Assembly (NCBI GenBank): GCA_019914945.1
Contig: CM034102.1
Span: 11,769,501-11,833,500, forward strand
Reading direction: 5' to 3'
Source: Typha latifolia
Taxonomy: Eukaryota; Streptophyta; Magnoliopsida; Poales; Typhaceae
Length of the DNA: 64,000 nt
The translations under genes and the position numbers were made by a program. How positions within the stretch are numbered: the first letter of the stretch is position 1; every line of letters starts with the position of its first letter. Under the pieces are notes generated by a model, which was not told the origin of the DNA, did not search any database, and saw nothing but the letters and a program-made list of their open reading frames with translations. Below, one piece after another: positions 24,001 through 36,507 of this stretch.

Positions 24001-27000
24001 CACATGATTGAAGAAATATAACAATCATTAGTAAAAATAAATCTATTGTTAGAGATGCTCATTGGGTCGAATTTAGGTTCAGATTGAAAATTTAAATTCA
24101 CTAGACAATTTGGGCTGCCCTAACTTCTCATATTGAAGAGATCTATCGTCTTGATCCCTCTAATATAAATTTGGGGTCTGCCCTAACAAGCATAAATAAT
24201 AACAAACAATATCTAAATACTTTAGATTTTATGGTACGATTAATCCTCATGTCATTAAAGAAAAAGAAAGAGATTCCTAGTTCGGATTTAAGAAATTTTC
24301 TCCTTGAACAATTGATTCATCACTATCAAACGTTTTATGTCAAGATCAAGAAAGAATGAAAAACAAACTGATGAAAACGATATTTGTCCTCTTAAAAGAC
24401 ATCCCTATATCGACCCATCAACCCAAAAAAAAAAACCTACCTTAATCTTTTGGTTGGATAGGAATGAACAAAGAGAGGGTTTATCGTTACACATCAAAAT
24501 CTAGGGCAACAAAATTCTTTCTAGTACTTATGTTCCATTGTTTTGCATCTAATTTTGAACCACACAATGATACATTATTCGTCAAGCTAGCTCCCTCTCC
24601 ATCTTATTACCTGGACCACTACTTTCAACTTAGGATCCAACTTTTCTGACACAAAGATTGGACTGCCTGAGGTATTTCTACTTCCATTTATTTCTTCTCC
24701 TATTGTTGTCTTCTGGTTTGGAAGAGAATAATGGCCATCACTGGTTGCTATCTCCACCTGCTGAATTGTTGTTGTCCCATTCATGGAGAACATGGTTTGA
24801 AATCTAACCAGATAACTAAGCTAAGGCTCTATCTCATTGCCACAGAAAACAAAGACAAAAAAAAAAAACGGGGGAAAAGGGAAGAAATATATTTATGAAT
24901 GATTATTTGATTACTTCAAAGTAGAGTTTAATAAAATAATTTAAAAAAAAAAAAGAGAAAAAAGAAGTTTGAAAAAAAAATAAAGTAAACTTATTTTTGG
25001 TAGATAAGAAAGTCACTTTCTTAAATTATGTTTCTTCCGTCTCTTTCAAGTAAATCATGACATTATGAATAAAATAAGTGTAATACTTACTCTAGATATA
25101 GAGTAATTATTTTGTTTAATTTTTGAAAATGATATTAGAGTTAGTAATAACATTTTGAATAATAGTACTCGTACTTGGTGGTTTACTTGTCAAAGATGTT
25201 TATAATGTCCCCATTAACTATCCCAATTCAGAGGTGCATCACCTATGATAAATATTTTTTTTAATTGTTTTCGGGTGATTAGAGCACATCATCTAAGTTA
25301 GTTGAAATAAAATAATATTTCTTTCTTGTTACCTCTCTCTCTCTCATATCATTGTGCAATACAAAAGTTCAACTTAAAAGTATAATTACACCTAGACCTC
25401 ATAAATTATGCCTATATTCATGTAAACCCTTTTATTTAATTTTTGTAACACATTGAGCTCATAACTATGAAAAACCTTTGAAATGTTCATTCCATTATTT
25501 ATACTTAAGAATTTTATATTAAAAAATAATATGTGAGTGCCACTTGATTAATTTTAAATTTTTAGGAATTATTTTACTTTTGTTTTAGAGGAAAAACAAT
25601 AAAGAGAGGAAAGTTGATAGTAAAGTAGCTGGTTATTTAATATTGTCCATTAAGACCATCACTGGTTAAAGATTCTTAATAGTGGATCGCTATACTAAAA
25701 GAAATGACAATGGTTCATGAGAGTTTTAGTGTAATTATGCATAAAAATAATTGGCATTACACATTAAGGTGTTCTCGCTGCAAAGTCAATTATTATGAAT
25801 TTAACCTTTTTTTTATTATTTATTAAGTCCCTGCGGCACTCTACATTCTTCACAAAATAAAATAGATAGTGTAGAAGTAAGAAAATGGAAAGAGATTTTA
25901 ATAATACTTAAAGAAAAATGACAAGCTTTCTCGGTGAAATAAGATTTTATATAGGCCAAAGAAAACTTAGCTACTAAGATACCTTAATATCTTCTCTAAG
26001 ATATATAGAAAGGTAAGGATAAGATCAAGAGTAGTCATTCTTCCTCTTTATTGATCTAGTAATGGATAAGCTCAAATCTTGCCTAATTATTATAGTGTCC
26101 CTCGAGTTTATGTTTGCAATTACACTGCTTAAGCTCTTGGACTGTCGTGGCACTTTTATATGTCGTGGCAATTATTCTAGTAATGGATAGAATTTTGTAA
26201 TAGGGCGTCACACGATGTAGATTTAATTCGCAAATAAAATAGTTTATGTCTGCTAATGTTATTACAAAGTAAAATTATCTTGCAAATTATTTATTAGATG
26301 TAAGTACTATGCTATCCACATTGTATGAAGTACTTATAAACTTAGCAGTGGAGAATCCATGTCTCTTTTCTTTGGCGGATTACACATTAACAACATATAT
26401 AGTGCATATTATTTATTGTTGCAGCAACGTATAACTTGTTTAGAATAATGCAAGTCTCGACTTTTTATTGCTATGTAATTCTAAAAAGGAATAATCTTGC
26501 AAATATTAAAAGTTGAGCCAAAAGCAATCTTGAGGGTTAGATAGCTAATAATTAGTCTAATTACGCCACACTAGGCTTTGGAAAATTTCTATAGTAGAGA
26601 AATACAGAAAACTCAAACTTATTCACAAATTTTTTTAAGACATACCAACCAACTTTAGTAAAGTTGTTAGGTACATTCCCTATGATCAATAGGTCGCAAG
26701 GCTGATTTCAACCTAAAGCTATTATTGTGGAAAAAATTATAGTGATTTGGTGCCTTAAATCAAAGGCTTGACACGGCTCAGTTGGTGGCTCAGCGGTGCA
26801 ATGATTTGGAGGAGCAGCTCAACAGCATGATGGCTAAGAGCAATATCTTAGCGGGGTATAGTTATAGCAATAGCTCGACAAACATACATGACTTAAAGTT
26901 TAAACTAAACGACTTAGTATGTTGGCTAAAATTTGGTAGGACTAAAGTGTCTCTATATCTAAAGATAGTTGATTATTTATCCAACTCACATCTAATCTTT

Positions 27001-27069
27001 GAGCTCTTAAATGACAAAAAATTATTGAACTTCCAGACTACATTCTAATACATCATAATGTAAATCTTT
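24001..27069. other. AT-rich intergenic region, no gene supported
   Basis: Scattered short open frames (for example 24171-24359, 24464-24649 and 26782-27048) match no family I recognise. Near 25380-25500 a sequence like the inverted ends of the 27070 element (attacacctagacctcataa) occurs once, suggesting an old MITE relic. Poly-A runs lie near 24857 and 24942. Confidence 0.35.
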
Positions 27070-28430
27070 AAAGGGATAACTACACCTTGACTAGCTAAAT
27101 TATTGCTTATTTTTATATGGACCTCTGAATTTATTTTTTACAACAAGGTGACTCTTTTAAGTCTTAACTATGCGAAAATTTTAAAATATTTCTTAGGTTA
27201 GTTATTCATTAGATTTATTCATTAAACAATAAAACATAATTGTCACATGATCAAAATTAGGCATTCTAACATTAATTTATTCTTATTTTAAAAAAAATTA
27301 ATAGAAAAAATTAAAGGATAAGATAGTTATTTTATATTTTTCATCGACACCGAAAGATGAGAGATATTAGATAGTTTTTTGTTTTGAAAGAAATCCAATA
27401 ATTCTATTAAATTCAATCATCTTTTACAAGCTTGATACACAAAGAAAATAAGAGATATTTTAAAGAGCCCCTCTACCAACACTATAAGAGAAATAAGCAT
27501 TAAGCCCTAACGGCACACAATATCTAAATAAGGCACAGCCAACATATTCAATCATAGCAGACAAGCTAACTTAAACTTCTTTTTATCTCAAGCAGATCCT
27601 AAAGCAACTAAAGCAATTTAGCTATAATTTGCAAAAAAGATAAAATAATGATCGCCAAGGAAACTAGGTGACCCAATGGTCACTAATTGTGGTTGTCACC
27701 CATGCCGGTGAAGAAAAAGAGACGTAAGTAGTAGGCAGTAGCGGAGGCGGTGGCGATGAACAATGACAGATTAAGAGGAGGTGGAGGAGCAAGCTTCTAG
27801 GAGGAGGTGGAGTCGACAGAAGGGAGTCATCGGCAAGGGGTGGCACGAAGGGAGGTGGTACAAAAGTGGAGAAAAAGGAAAAGAAAATGAGAGAAAGAGG
27901 AGGGAAGAGGATGGGGGCGGGAGAGAAAGAGGATCGTGACCTAGATGGCCATGGTTATAGCGGCCTTGTCTGCAGTGACTACGACCTCAACGGCCATAGT
28001 TGCGGCAGCCTCGATAGTGACAACCTCATTTAAGCAAAACAAGGAGGGAGGGAGAAAGTAGAAGAAAAAGGGGAAAAGAAATAGAGAAAAGAGAAGGGAC
28101 GAGGGAGGAGGAAGAAAAAAAGAAAGAAAGAAAGAAAGAAAGATGGAGTGGGGAGGAAGAAAGGGAAAAAAGAGGGGAGAAATACCTTGCCATGCATGAA
28201 GGAAAAAAAAGAACCATTCCCCTCCTTCCAAGTAAGGCTGGGAGGAGCGGAGAGGGAGGACACCGACGACAATCGCCAACAGGGAACAATGGAGGTGAGG
28301 AAGAAAACTCAACCCTAGCAGATTTGTAAGAGTCAGCGCATTTAAAATTGGATAGTTGAGAAATCAAAGTGTCACAAAAAATAAATAAATGGGTCTATGT
28401 GAAAATTGGTATAATTAGTGTAATTAACTC
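27070..28430. mobile_element. Long inverted-end element with purine-rich cargo
   Basis: The left end (ataactacaccttgactagc, then gcttatttttatatggacct) matches the reverse complement of the right end (ttaattacactaattatacc, then ttttcacatagaccc) over about 70 bp with mismatches. Inside, 27690-28310 is unusually GC- and purine-rich (gaggaggtggagg, then aagaaagaaag). The open frames here on the minus strand are low-complexity Ser/Pro/Phe/Leu-rich readings and not a gene. Ends and cargo style resemble 7025-7885, so a MULE-like family is likely. The target duplication was not identified. Confidence 0.55.
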
Positions 28431-29130
28431 GTATTTAAACAACTAAACTCAATGTTTTACATGAAACTTATTCTCTCCTAATTATCTAAGGTCAGATTAA
28501 GCAAATCATTGTTGGAAAATTATATAGTGAAATATGAATTTTAATATTATATATTAATTTATTCAAATCTACAAAAAAGAGTGAATAAAAACTGGCTTAA
28601 AGTAACGATTGCGTCTAAAAAGGTGCAACCATTCAGATGAAATAAAAAGATGTGTTCTTTCATATATAAAAGGATGTGCCTTTTCATAATCACACTTTCA
28701 TTATAAAAAAAAATTACAAGGATGTATTCTTTCATTTCAACTGAATAATCACACTCTTTCATTGAAAAGTGTCTTTCCAAATAAAAAGATGTGTACTTTC
28801 ATAGGGACACACCCCTTAATGAATGAACACACCCTCTCATTATAGTTGTTCATTTCTATAAATTAAAAAAAAGTTTGTATTTACACAGAATATTTAATTT
28901 TATAAGTTTATTTAATTTATTTACTTATTTTTTAATTCGATTTCTTATGACTTTTGGAATCACATTGTTACCGCCAACAATCATAAACAAAATTAGATAA
29001 AATCATAGCAATGATAAGCAACAGAAATATCTACAAGAGTCAAACACCGAATACTCCATATATAACAATCCACAAATTCCTATGCATTATAATCATATAG
29101 CGGAGGTACATATACTCATTTTGGTACCAT
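28431..29130. other. Intergenic region with short scattered repeats
   Basis: From about 28620 to 28850 there are at least six imperfect repeats of aaaaggatgtgtactttcat and its near relatives, in direct and partly inverted order, with spacers of 20-40 bases. The rest is AT-rich and without a gene. It lies downstream of the FLZ gene and may overlap its 3' UTR. Confidence 0.45.
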
Positions 29131-30362
29131 CTAACTCATTACTTTGTTCTTAAATTTTTGCATTAATTTTCTCAAAAAAATTTTATCACAAATATAATTT
29201 GCTGCAACACCAGGAGAAGAAGATTTGGGAGCAATCAAATGGCTCAAAAAAAAAAAAGATCTCCAGGAAAACTTTTGCTGCAATCTGCACTCCAAACTAC
29301 AGAAAGCCTTCTCTCCTCTGCATTTCAAAAAAGAAAAAAATTAGTAACAAACATTTCACATCTTCTCTTGCTAATTAATTTATGACCTGAGAATTAATCA
29401 TTCTATTCTAACCATAAGATTGAGACAAAAATATAGATGGATAGAATCATATTCCATTGAAAAAGTTCCTAGTATGTCCTAGTTGTGACCAAAATTCCTC
29501 AAATGCTTCAAGAATGTGAAAAAAGATGTTTGCAAACTTTCTAGGCATGGTTGTCTTGTAAGCAACTGGGGAGCCACATTCAAGGTAGGGCCAAGGCCCC
29601 CCTTAAAATTCCAAAATTATTAGTAGTAAAGTAGAAAACTTGTCTACTTTTATAATTTGGCCTCAATTGCCATTTGACCCCTCTTAATCCCTCATTAACT
29701 CCAGGTGGCCTCACCATCCCAGATAACAGAAAATGACAGCATATATGAAATAATTTGACTAGTTTTCTTATTAAGTGAAAACTACTCAAATTTATTTAGT
29801 CTACCTTTATTGTGATTTGTTTTATGAAAAATTAATAAAAGATATGCACAAAGAGCATAACAATAATCTCTCTGGCTCTTTCTCATTCTATAATTATCTA
29901 TTTTGCTATATTGTAATTAAGAAGAAAATGGCAAGCAAACTGATTAATCTCAATTCTTATGTGCAAGTATTCTCTGTCATGTTAATTTATCGTCATCTTT
30001 ATTATATAATGTTTGAGTATCTAATTTAATTGCAATGGTAAATTATTTAGCATATCATTACTTTCTATTTTGTTACTTGTTTATAAAAATTGCTCCACTA
30101 AGGTGTGTACTTTTGTTTATTCTAATATAACTTCAAAAGATTAAAGTTTTGATATAACTTAAAATAAAAGGCTGTCATGCAACAATTCCCATATATGATT
30201 CTTATTAATAAATTAATTTTTACCTAAGATTTAGATGGTATTTCTATTTTTTTTTCTCTGTGTTTGCCTCTTATTGGAAAAAAAAAATCATGGCTTCCTA
30301 AGGCATACCTCAAACAATAACAACAAAAATTCTATTAAATATTAGGTTTTGTAGTTACAAAT

Positions 30363-30415
<53 letters not shown>

Positions 30416-31077
30416 ATTTATAAATTGAATTGAGTTTTATTAGCTCGTGATAAAGAGTATAATATATGTATGATTTATATAAAAGTGGCCAATATTAATT
30501 ATGATATATATATATATATATATATATAGTGAAACGAAATCTAAACTTATTACCACAGGCTTAAAAATTGATTGTTAGACAAAAACGATTAGCAATAAAA
30601 TTCATAAAATAAATGAAAAAAAAGAGCTACCTGCAAGAAATTTTTCCTCTCCAATGGCGACTCAAAGAACACCCCCGAGTTTTCACCAAAACTACTATCA
30701 ATGCCATCGAAGCAGTAGACCCTCTTCCTGACGAGGTTCTCACCCACACGTGAGATCACGCACGTGTAGCTCTCCGAGAGCTCCAATGGCGTCTCCTCCA
30801 CTTCGTCTTCCTCCTCCTTCTCTTCGTCTTCTTCTTTGGGTTCCTTCGACTTGACCCAGGGGCTCACGTGGGCGATCGGAATTGGCTCAGAACGAGCCGG
30901 GCTCATGGCAGCGACGATCCCGAGTCCCACGGCGCCATTGTTGAAGCTCTTGGGCGACCTCGAGGTGGGAGACAACAGGGTACTGAACGGTTCGACGACC
31001 AACGAATCGACCGCGAAGCGATTCTTGGGGTGATTTCCCATCTGGGTTCCTCGGAATCGCTTGTTCTGGCTCAGCAT
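29131..31077 (-). CDS. FCS-like zinc finger (FLZ/DUF581) family protein, finger incomplete as seen
   Basis: Exon 1 (31077-30631) codes for 149 aa: MLSQNKRFRGTQMGNHPKN at the start, then SPKSFNNGAVGLGIVAAMS, a region like the GLGIV motif of MARD1-type FLZ proteins, an acidic stretch, and an end NFLQ before a gtagct donor. A later exon (29317 down to the TGA at 29131) begins, in the only sensible frame, with GEKAFCSLECRLQQ, the second half of the FLZ domain. The FLZ finger also needs a CxxC half (usual form CxLCxxxLxGxDIYMY) between these exons, and it must end in phase 2. I searched 29330-30630 by eye and did not find it. The gene may have a tiny diverged exon or be damaged. FLZ proteins act as adaptors of SnRK1 kinase. 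The start at 31077 is preferred over an in-frame ATG at 31158. Confidence 0.65.
30366..30411. repeat. AT dinucleotide microsatellite
   Basis: About 23 uninterrupted AT units inside the FLZ intron. A shorter run of the same motif (about 12 units) lies at 30504-30528. Confidence 0.95.
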
Positions 31078-31271
31078 CACTCGACTCCTCGCCGAAAGAT
31101 TCAGGAGATTTCCATCGATATCACTAAAATTTCGAAGGAAAGATCGAACCTTTATCACTAGACAGATAGAGATTTCGAAGAATGAAGAAATTGGGTTCCT
31201 TCAAATAGCTTGCTTTTGCTCACGAACGAAGTTTTTTAGCTGCTGAAAGTTTACAACATCGAGAGCACAAG

Positions 31272-31303
31272 ATATATAGAAGAGGAGAGAGAGAGAGAGA
31301 GAT
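31272..31303 (-). promoter_or_regulatory. Candidate TATA box and CT-repeat of the FLZ gene
   Basis: On the minus strand a CT microsatellite (31283-31303) is followed about 5 bases later by tatatatc (around 31271-31278), some 195 bases upstream of the chosen FLZ start codon. TATA boxes and CT-rich tracts are common in plant core promoters; the actual start site is not known. Confidence 0.4.
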
Positions 31304-31329
31304 TCTACTACCTGTGAAGGCTAACAACA

Positions 31330-32047
31330 CACTGTCACTCTATAATTGTTGGGATTGGAGAGAATAAAGCACATCTGGAAATAGCTCTTTGGCGAATTAA
31401 AAAGGTGCAAGTGTTGATAATTTAATGGAAGCATTCAACGTACGAATTTGTATTTTACTACGTTATTATATAAAGTTATTATCAGTAATCAGTGTTTGGT
31501 GGAGCAAAATAGTACTAATCTTTTCCTTTACATGATCTTATACATGTGCAATCTTCTCTTTATTTCTTTATGAGTATTTAGTTTTCTATCATTATGATTC
31601 AATCGTATAGATAGATATATTCTTTGAGGTTGAGGATTAGTGGGTGTCTTAAACTCGAAGAAATTGATTATGATGTGTTGGATTGCATTTGGTTAATGTC
31701 CGGTCGATTAGATCTTTTGGACAATTGAATTGTTTTTCAATCCATGTTCAGTACCGATTCTCCATCAAAACTTGTGAGTGGCTCACAAAATTTGTCTTGG
31801 ATTTGTTCTTGGAATCATCAGTTTCATTGAATATGACAGGATGTGATAACTTTGTTAAACCTTGTTCCACTGTTACAAATCAAGGCAAAAAGGTGACTAG
31901 TGCCTAAGATAATAATTAAGCAATCATTAATTAAGACGCCTACAAAATTTGGCTTAGGAAAAATAAATAAATAAATAAAGATGTTGACGTATTTCAAATA
32001 GTTTAGCAAGTCAAATTAGATGGATTCCTTTCATGCGAAAGAGAAAC

Positions 32048-32091
<44 letters not shown>

Positions 32092-33238
32092 TTGCTTGAT
32101 GCCCAATCATTGATTTTGAATGAACTTATAACTATTGCACACTCATGCAATATATGGCAAAATGATAACTATTGAAACAGTTATTGAGAATTAAGTGAAT
32201 AATACATTTGTATTAAATATCTTTGATGGGATTGGGCTTGTTGTTGTTTATGGTTTGAACTCAAATTAGGCTTAAATTAAGCTCGGTTGAAATAGGCTTG
32301 ATTTGGGCTCGTTTCAAGCTTGAGCACAAAATTAAGTGATCTAAGCCTAAATTAAATATAAACTCAAAAATAAATTTCAAATCGAGTTTAAATAAAGCCA
32401 GGTTCACTCAAATTCGGCTCATTTACACCTGCTATTCATAATATCATCAAATAATTTACATCGTGGATCAGTTCAAACCAAAGAAGTTTTTGTCCCAAAG
32501 GTAAGAAGACTATATGAGATTATGAACCACAAAGTTACTAACCAAATTTGTGAAGGTGATGGAGGAAAAAGAAGACATTTGCCTTATATAATATTATATT
32601 GCAAATCCAAGAAAAGTTGAAAGTGGTCCACATAAGGGAATGAGCTCAGTTCTTTGAGGCCCATAAGGAGAGCAAAGGCCTCCCCACTAATGCTATCATT
32701 GTATAAATCCAAGAAGAAACTCTTGGAGATTAGGAACTATATGCCCACATGGGATATGTTAGAATATAAAATTATAAAAATTATCGTTCTCTAACAGTTT
32801 ACACTTTTAGAATATTTGATGGATTAATATAAAATTAAAGTAGAAATCTTGAGTTAGAATCCTGTTATTTTAATTATAAAACTTTTGTCCATTTAAATCA
32901 AAGTCCAATTTTTGGGCTCATTGAAATGTCTCATCCCATGGAAGTAGATTAAGTTTTAGAGCAGTAAATGAGTTAAAAGAATTAAAAGACCCAGATGATA
33001 TGCAGGAGAATGTAGGGTGATTAAAATCACAAATTCTTTTAGAATGAATTTGGTAGCACATCTATAAATAATAATATTATGCATGGTAGGATTAGGATAC
33101 TACTACCAAGTCTGTCTGTCTAAATGGGACGGGCATTCGGGACATTTGGCATGGTTAGGGTAAGGGTTTGGAAGTGTTAGGAGTCTGCCCCTCTTGTAGT
33201 AAAAAGTCTTCTTGTGGAAGCTGTTAATGGAAGTAACT
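31330..33238. other. Intergenic region between FLZ and ALG13 (divergent genes)
   Basis: Contains a GA microsatellite (32054-32088) and, at about 32225-32440, a relic with gggctcgtttcaagcttgag-type motifs ending ctcatttacacctgcta. It resembles the right end of the hAT-like elements at 9903 and 20605. No gene was found. Confidence 0.45.
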
Positions 33239-33239
33239 C

Positions 33240-33429
33240 AGTAAGTGCCTAAATCCTACTCTTCACTGAGGTCTGAGGGTTATTTGTTTCGCATCTCCTT
33301 GGGGCGTTTTACTCTCGCCATTTGTATATACGATCCCTTTCATCTGCCGCTTCCTCCTCCTCCAATCAGCCTCTTCCGTCGCCTCCTCCGCCGCCGGAAC
33401 TTTCAAGCCTCCTCCGCCGTCGGCCAGAG
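33240..33429 (+). other. Probable 5' UTR exon of ALG13
   Basis: A CT- and C-rich stretch with cctcctccgccgccggaac ends at cggccagag before a good donor (gtattt at 33430). It is the only typical plant 5' leader on this strand upstream of the ALG13 start codon, and an acceptor (ttttaag at 36491, or ggcag at 36495) lies just before that ATG. The open frame across it (33245-33538) is not conserved in any family I know. The link to ALG13 is inference. Confidence 0.45.
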
Positions 33430-34257
33430 GTATTTTTTAAGCATTAATTACCAAATTTGTTGGGCAGCTGGGAGCTTTAGTTATTTTTTCTTATTCTTTT
33501 GTCGCGATTTTTGTTTTGGTGTTCTGGACAATTTCTAACTCCTCTTGACGGTAGAGGTTGGTTTGTTTTGCTTCTGTGGCTGATTGGTTTGTTTGTTTGG
33601 TTTATTCCCAAACCAATTTCTAACTCCTCCGGACAATTTCTAAGGCCGGTTGTAGGAGTAATGACACATTTCCCACTTGATGTAGGACAGAACTTAGAAA
33701 TATTAATCGGTTGAATACTGCAAAATAAATTGTCATACCAATAAGAAAGGAAAAAAGACACTTTTTCCCTTTAAATTTTGAAGTATTAGGTAAATAGGCT
33801 AGTTAAGCTAGCTGACCATGCAAATACAGAATCTATGAAATTCTACTAATGCACAGAAATCAAAAGGTAGCTTTCTCCCCTTTCCCCATTTCCATCTTTC
33901 ACTGCCATGAGAACTGAATACTTGTTAATTAAATCAGATAATATCTATAATGTAGCTAATCATTCTTTAATTAAATCAGATAATATATTTAATTAAATCT
34001 GATAATATCATAATGTGCTCACTGATTTGCCAATTTATTATAGCTAAGCATTTGCTCTAATTTGATATTTGGTGGAATATTTGTTGTTGATTAAGTATTA
34101 ACAGAATGGAGATGACATGTTAATGTAGTTTGGCTGTGAAAGGCACCTAATGATTCAATGTCTCAAATTTTACTTTCATTAGATATTACTAAAATATCTT
34201 ATTCTATGTGCTAGTGAACACATGAAATTTATGTTCTATAACAAAGCTGTCTGGCAC

Positions 34258-34545
34258 ATTTATCTTATTTTACTTTTTGAGATATCTCGAAAATAGTTAA
34301 GCTTTTCATTTGGAGCTTATGACTATATTATACTTGCTTGGTAAACTTATCTGTGCTGAAAAATTGCATACACCTTTCTTTGAATGATACTTGGTTGGTA
34401 AACATATCTTATTTTACAGTTTTAGATATTTCCAGAATAGTTAAGCTTTTCATTAGGAGCTTATGACTATATTTTACTTGGTTGGTAAACTTATCTGTGC
34501 TGAAAAGTTGCATACTCCTTCGAATGATACATTGAAATCCAAGGT
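34258..34545. repeat. Two-copy tandem duplication, about 144 bp
   Basis: Copies from about 34258 and 34402 share tatcttattttac, then atagttaagcttttcat and cttatctgtgctgaaaa, at roughly 90% identity. They lie in the probable 5' UTR intron of ALG13. Confidence 0.75.
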
Positions 34546-34891
34546 TTAATTTATATGTAGAATATCATAGTATAAATTTAAGTACAGAACTGCATAACAA
34601 GTAAAAGTTTGGCATTTTGAGTATGTGGCAGCTTCATAGGATACTTCTTGCCAATCTTCTTTCTTCTTACACATGCATATAGTAATTATTTTTCTTTGTC
34701 AAATTGTAGGAAACTAGTATCTGTAAAGGAAACTTAAATTTGCATTGTTTGTATTAAATTAGATATTACTATAATTCAAGTAGTACTTCTGTTTTTGTTT
34801 TGTTTTTTTGTATGTAGATGTCAGAGTCAGTAACTAAGAATCTTTTTAATTCATTTGATGCTGTTACCGATAATGTACCTATCGAAATTGG

Positions 34892-35980
34892 AAGATAGTG
34901 TTGAAATATAATAAATACACATCCAAGAAGGCCGTGTTTACATTTATTTTAAGGCCTCGAATGAGTCCAAATATCACATGTGCACTTCTTTTAAAGATCA
35001 GTCCGTTCTTGTGGTTCTATTATTTGATAAATACAAATCAGTAGATGGTAACACTATAAAAGCAAGTCAGTAGGTCATTTGTTTTATCTGTGAGACCAAC
35101 ACATAACTGGTGTTAGATAAATAGAGGTTTTATATTTAGGACTATTTCTGCTTGATGATTAAAACATGTTAAACTAAACTAGGGAACCACATAGAAACCA
35201 CTTGTTAAGAAAGTTTTAGCATTACACCATGCCTTATCCAATAGAAGCATCATATTTAGTTTACTTTTCTGTATTAGTGATTTGACATACAAAGAGTTAG
35301 ATCAAGGATCCACATAGATGCATAATTAAGCAAGAATTACACCATGCTTATTTATTAAGTTTTAGATGCTTATTTATAAACCACGATGCCTCATCATTTG
35401 AAGAACGGACACTTACTATGAATATACAAATTTAATGTTTGTTCAGATAAAGAAAGTAAATTATTACCTGCATGGCTGATGATAAGAGATGCTGATCTCA
35501 GAGAATTGGCAAATTTTGGTGAGAAAAGTGAAGTATTCAATAGAAAGGGACTCATTTCTTGAAACCTGTATTCCGAGATAAATGAGATTAATTGTCTGCT
35601 TTCTTGGACTCCGAATTAGATGGGAAAAGAGAAGGTTTGTGATACATGATTAGAGATGTTACTCTTAAACAGTCAGACTTTAAGGGCTATTCAGGTGAGG
35701 AGCGAATTCACAAAGCTAGTTCACTTCTTAAGGGATTTCAGTATTATCTTAGTTGACTTGGTTAGTGGATTACAGGTTACCTTTATTATACCAAAGACAT
35801 GTTCCTGATAAGCAGTGGAGTCATCTTAAACAACCTGAAGAAAGTTAAAAACAGATATGCAGTACTTGAAAGCTCTTAATGAGCAAGTTAAGCCATAGTT
35901 TTGAGTTTCAACCGTAAGAGATTGATTTCAGTTAGAAATTTGATATTACTCCTATTCTGTAAGAGATTCATTTCAACCAG
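34892..35980. repeat. Left arm of a large inverted duplication
   Basis: The reverse complement of this segment matches 37949-38047 plus 38820-39534. Landmarks: gaagatagtgttgaaatata (34891) pairs with ttcaacactatctt (up to 39534); tgcagtacttgaaagctc (35858) pairs with gagctttcaagtattgca (38825). This arm carries about 290 bp (roughly 34970-35262) absent from the other. It includes a reversed copy of ALG13 coding exon 2. Confidence 0.85.
35468..35565 (-). pseudogene. Antisense, frameshifted copy of ALG13 coding exon 2
   Basis: On the minus strand these 98 bases match the 97-base exon at 39130-39226, including both splice sites (tacag before it and gtaata after it). An extra T in the cacttttctc stretch (cactttctc in the real exon) breaks the frame, and several substitutions have accumulated. 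It cannot supply a functional exon and lies in the opposite orientation to the gene. Confidence 0.85.
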
Positions 35981-36507
35981 AACCATGTAAAAGCCATTCT
36001 TTTGTCCTTCCTCTGTAAGATTGATCTGATTAGGTTTGAAATGGAAAATAAAATATCTCCAGACTTTCTGACAGGCAGGAGTTTCAGAGACCATTAATTG
36101 TCTATACTCCATAGAGATTTGACCATTGTCAAAAATTACTAGCTTTGATATATTGGAAATTTAAGTAATTAACTATGAACATTTTTAGCTGGTGGTTTTT
36201 TAGAATAAAATGAAATATAAAGTGCCAAATTGCATGTAGTGATAACATATATGTTCTCCATGTCTTCTATGACAGGGAATGTCATGTAAAAAAATTCTAC
36301 TTCTCTGTGTTAATCGTGTATCTTCATATATTTATACAGACTGCAATGGCAGTGGAATGTGTATCTCTTTGTTTTAGATGAAACCAAAACTTCGAGCTGC
36401 AACTTAATCTGAATTTATATTGTTTGATATTTCTTTCTTATTATTTGCAGTTTATTTCATACTTAATAACTTAAAAACATCTAATTTTAAGGCAGGGTGC
36501 ACTTGTT

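Noticed and set aside
27941..28367. Overlapping minus-strand open frames of 80-123 codons
   Set aside because: All are low-complexity Ser/Phe/Leu/Pro readings of a polypurine tract in several frames at once; none resembles a domain.
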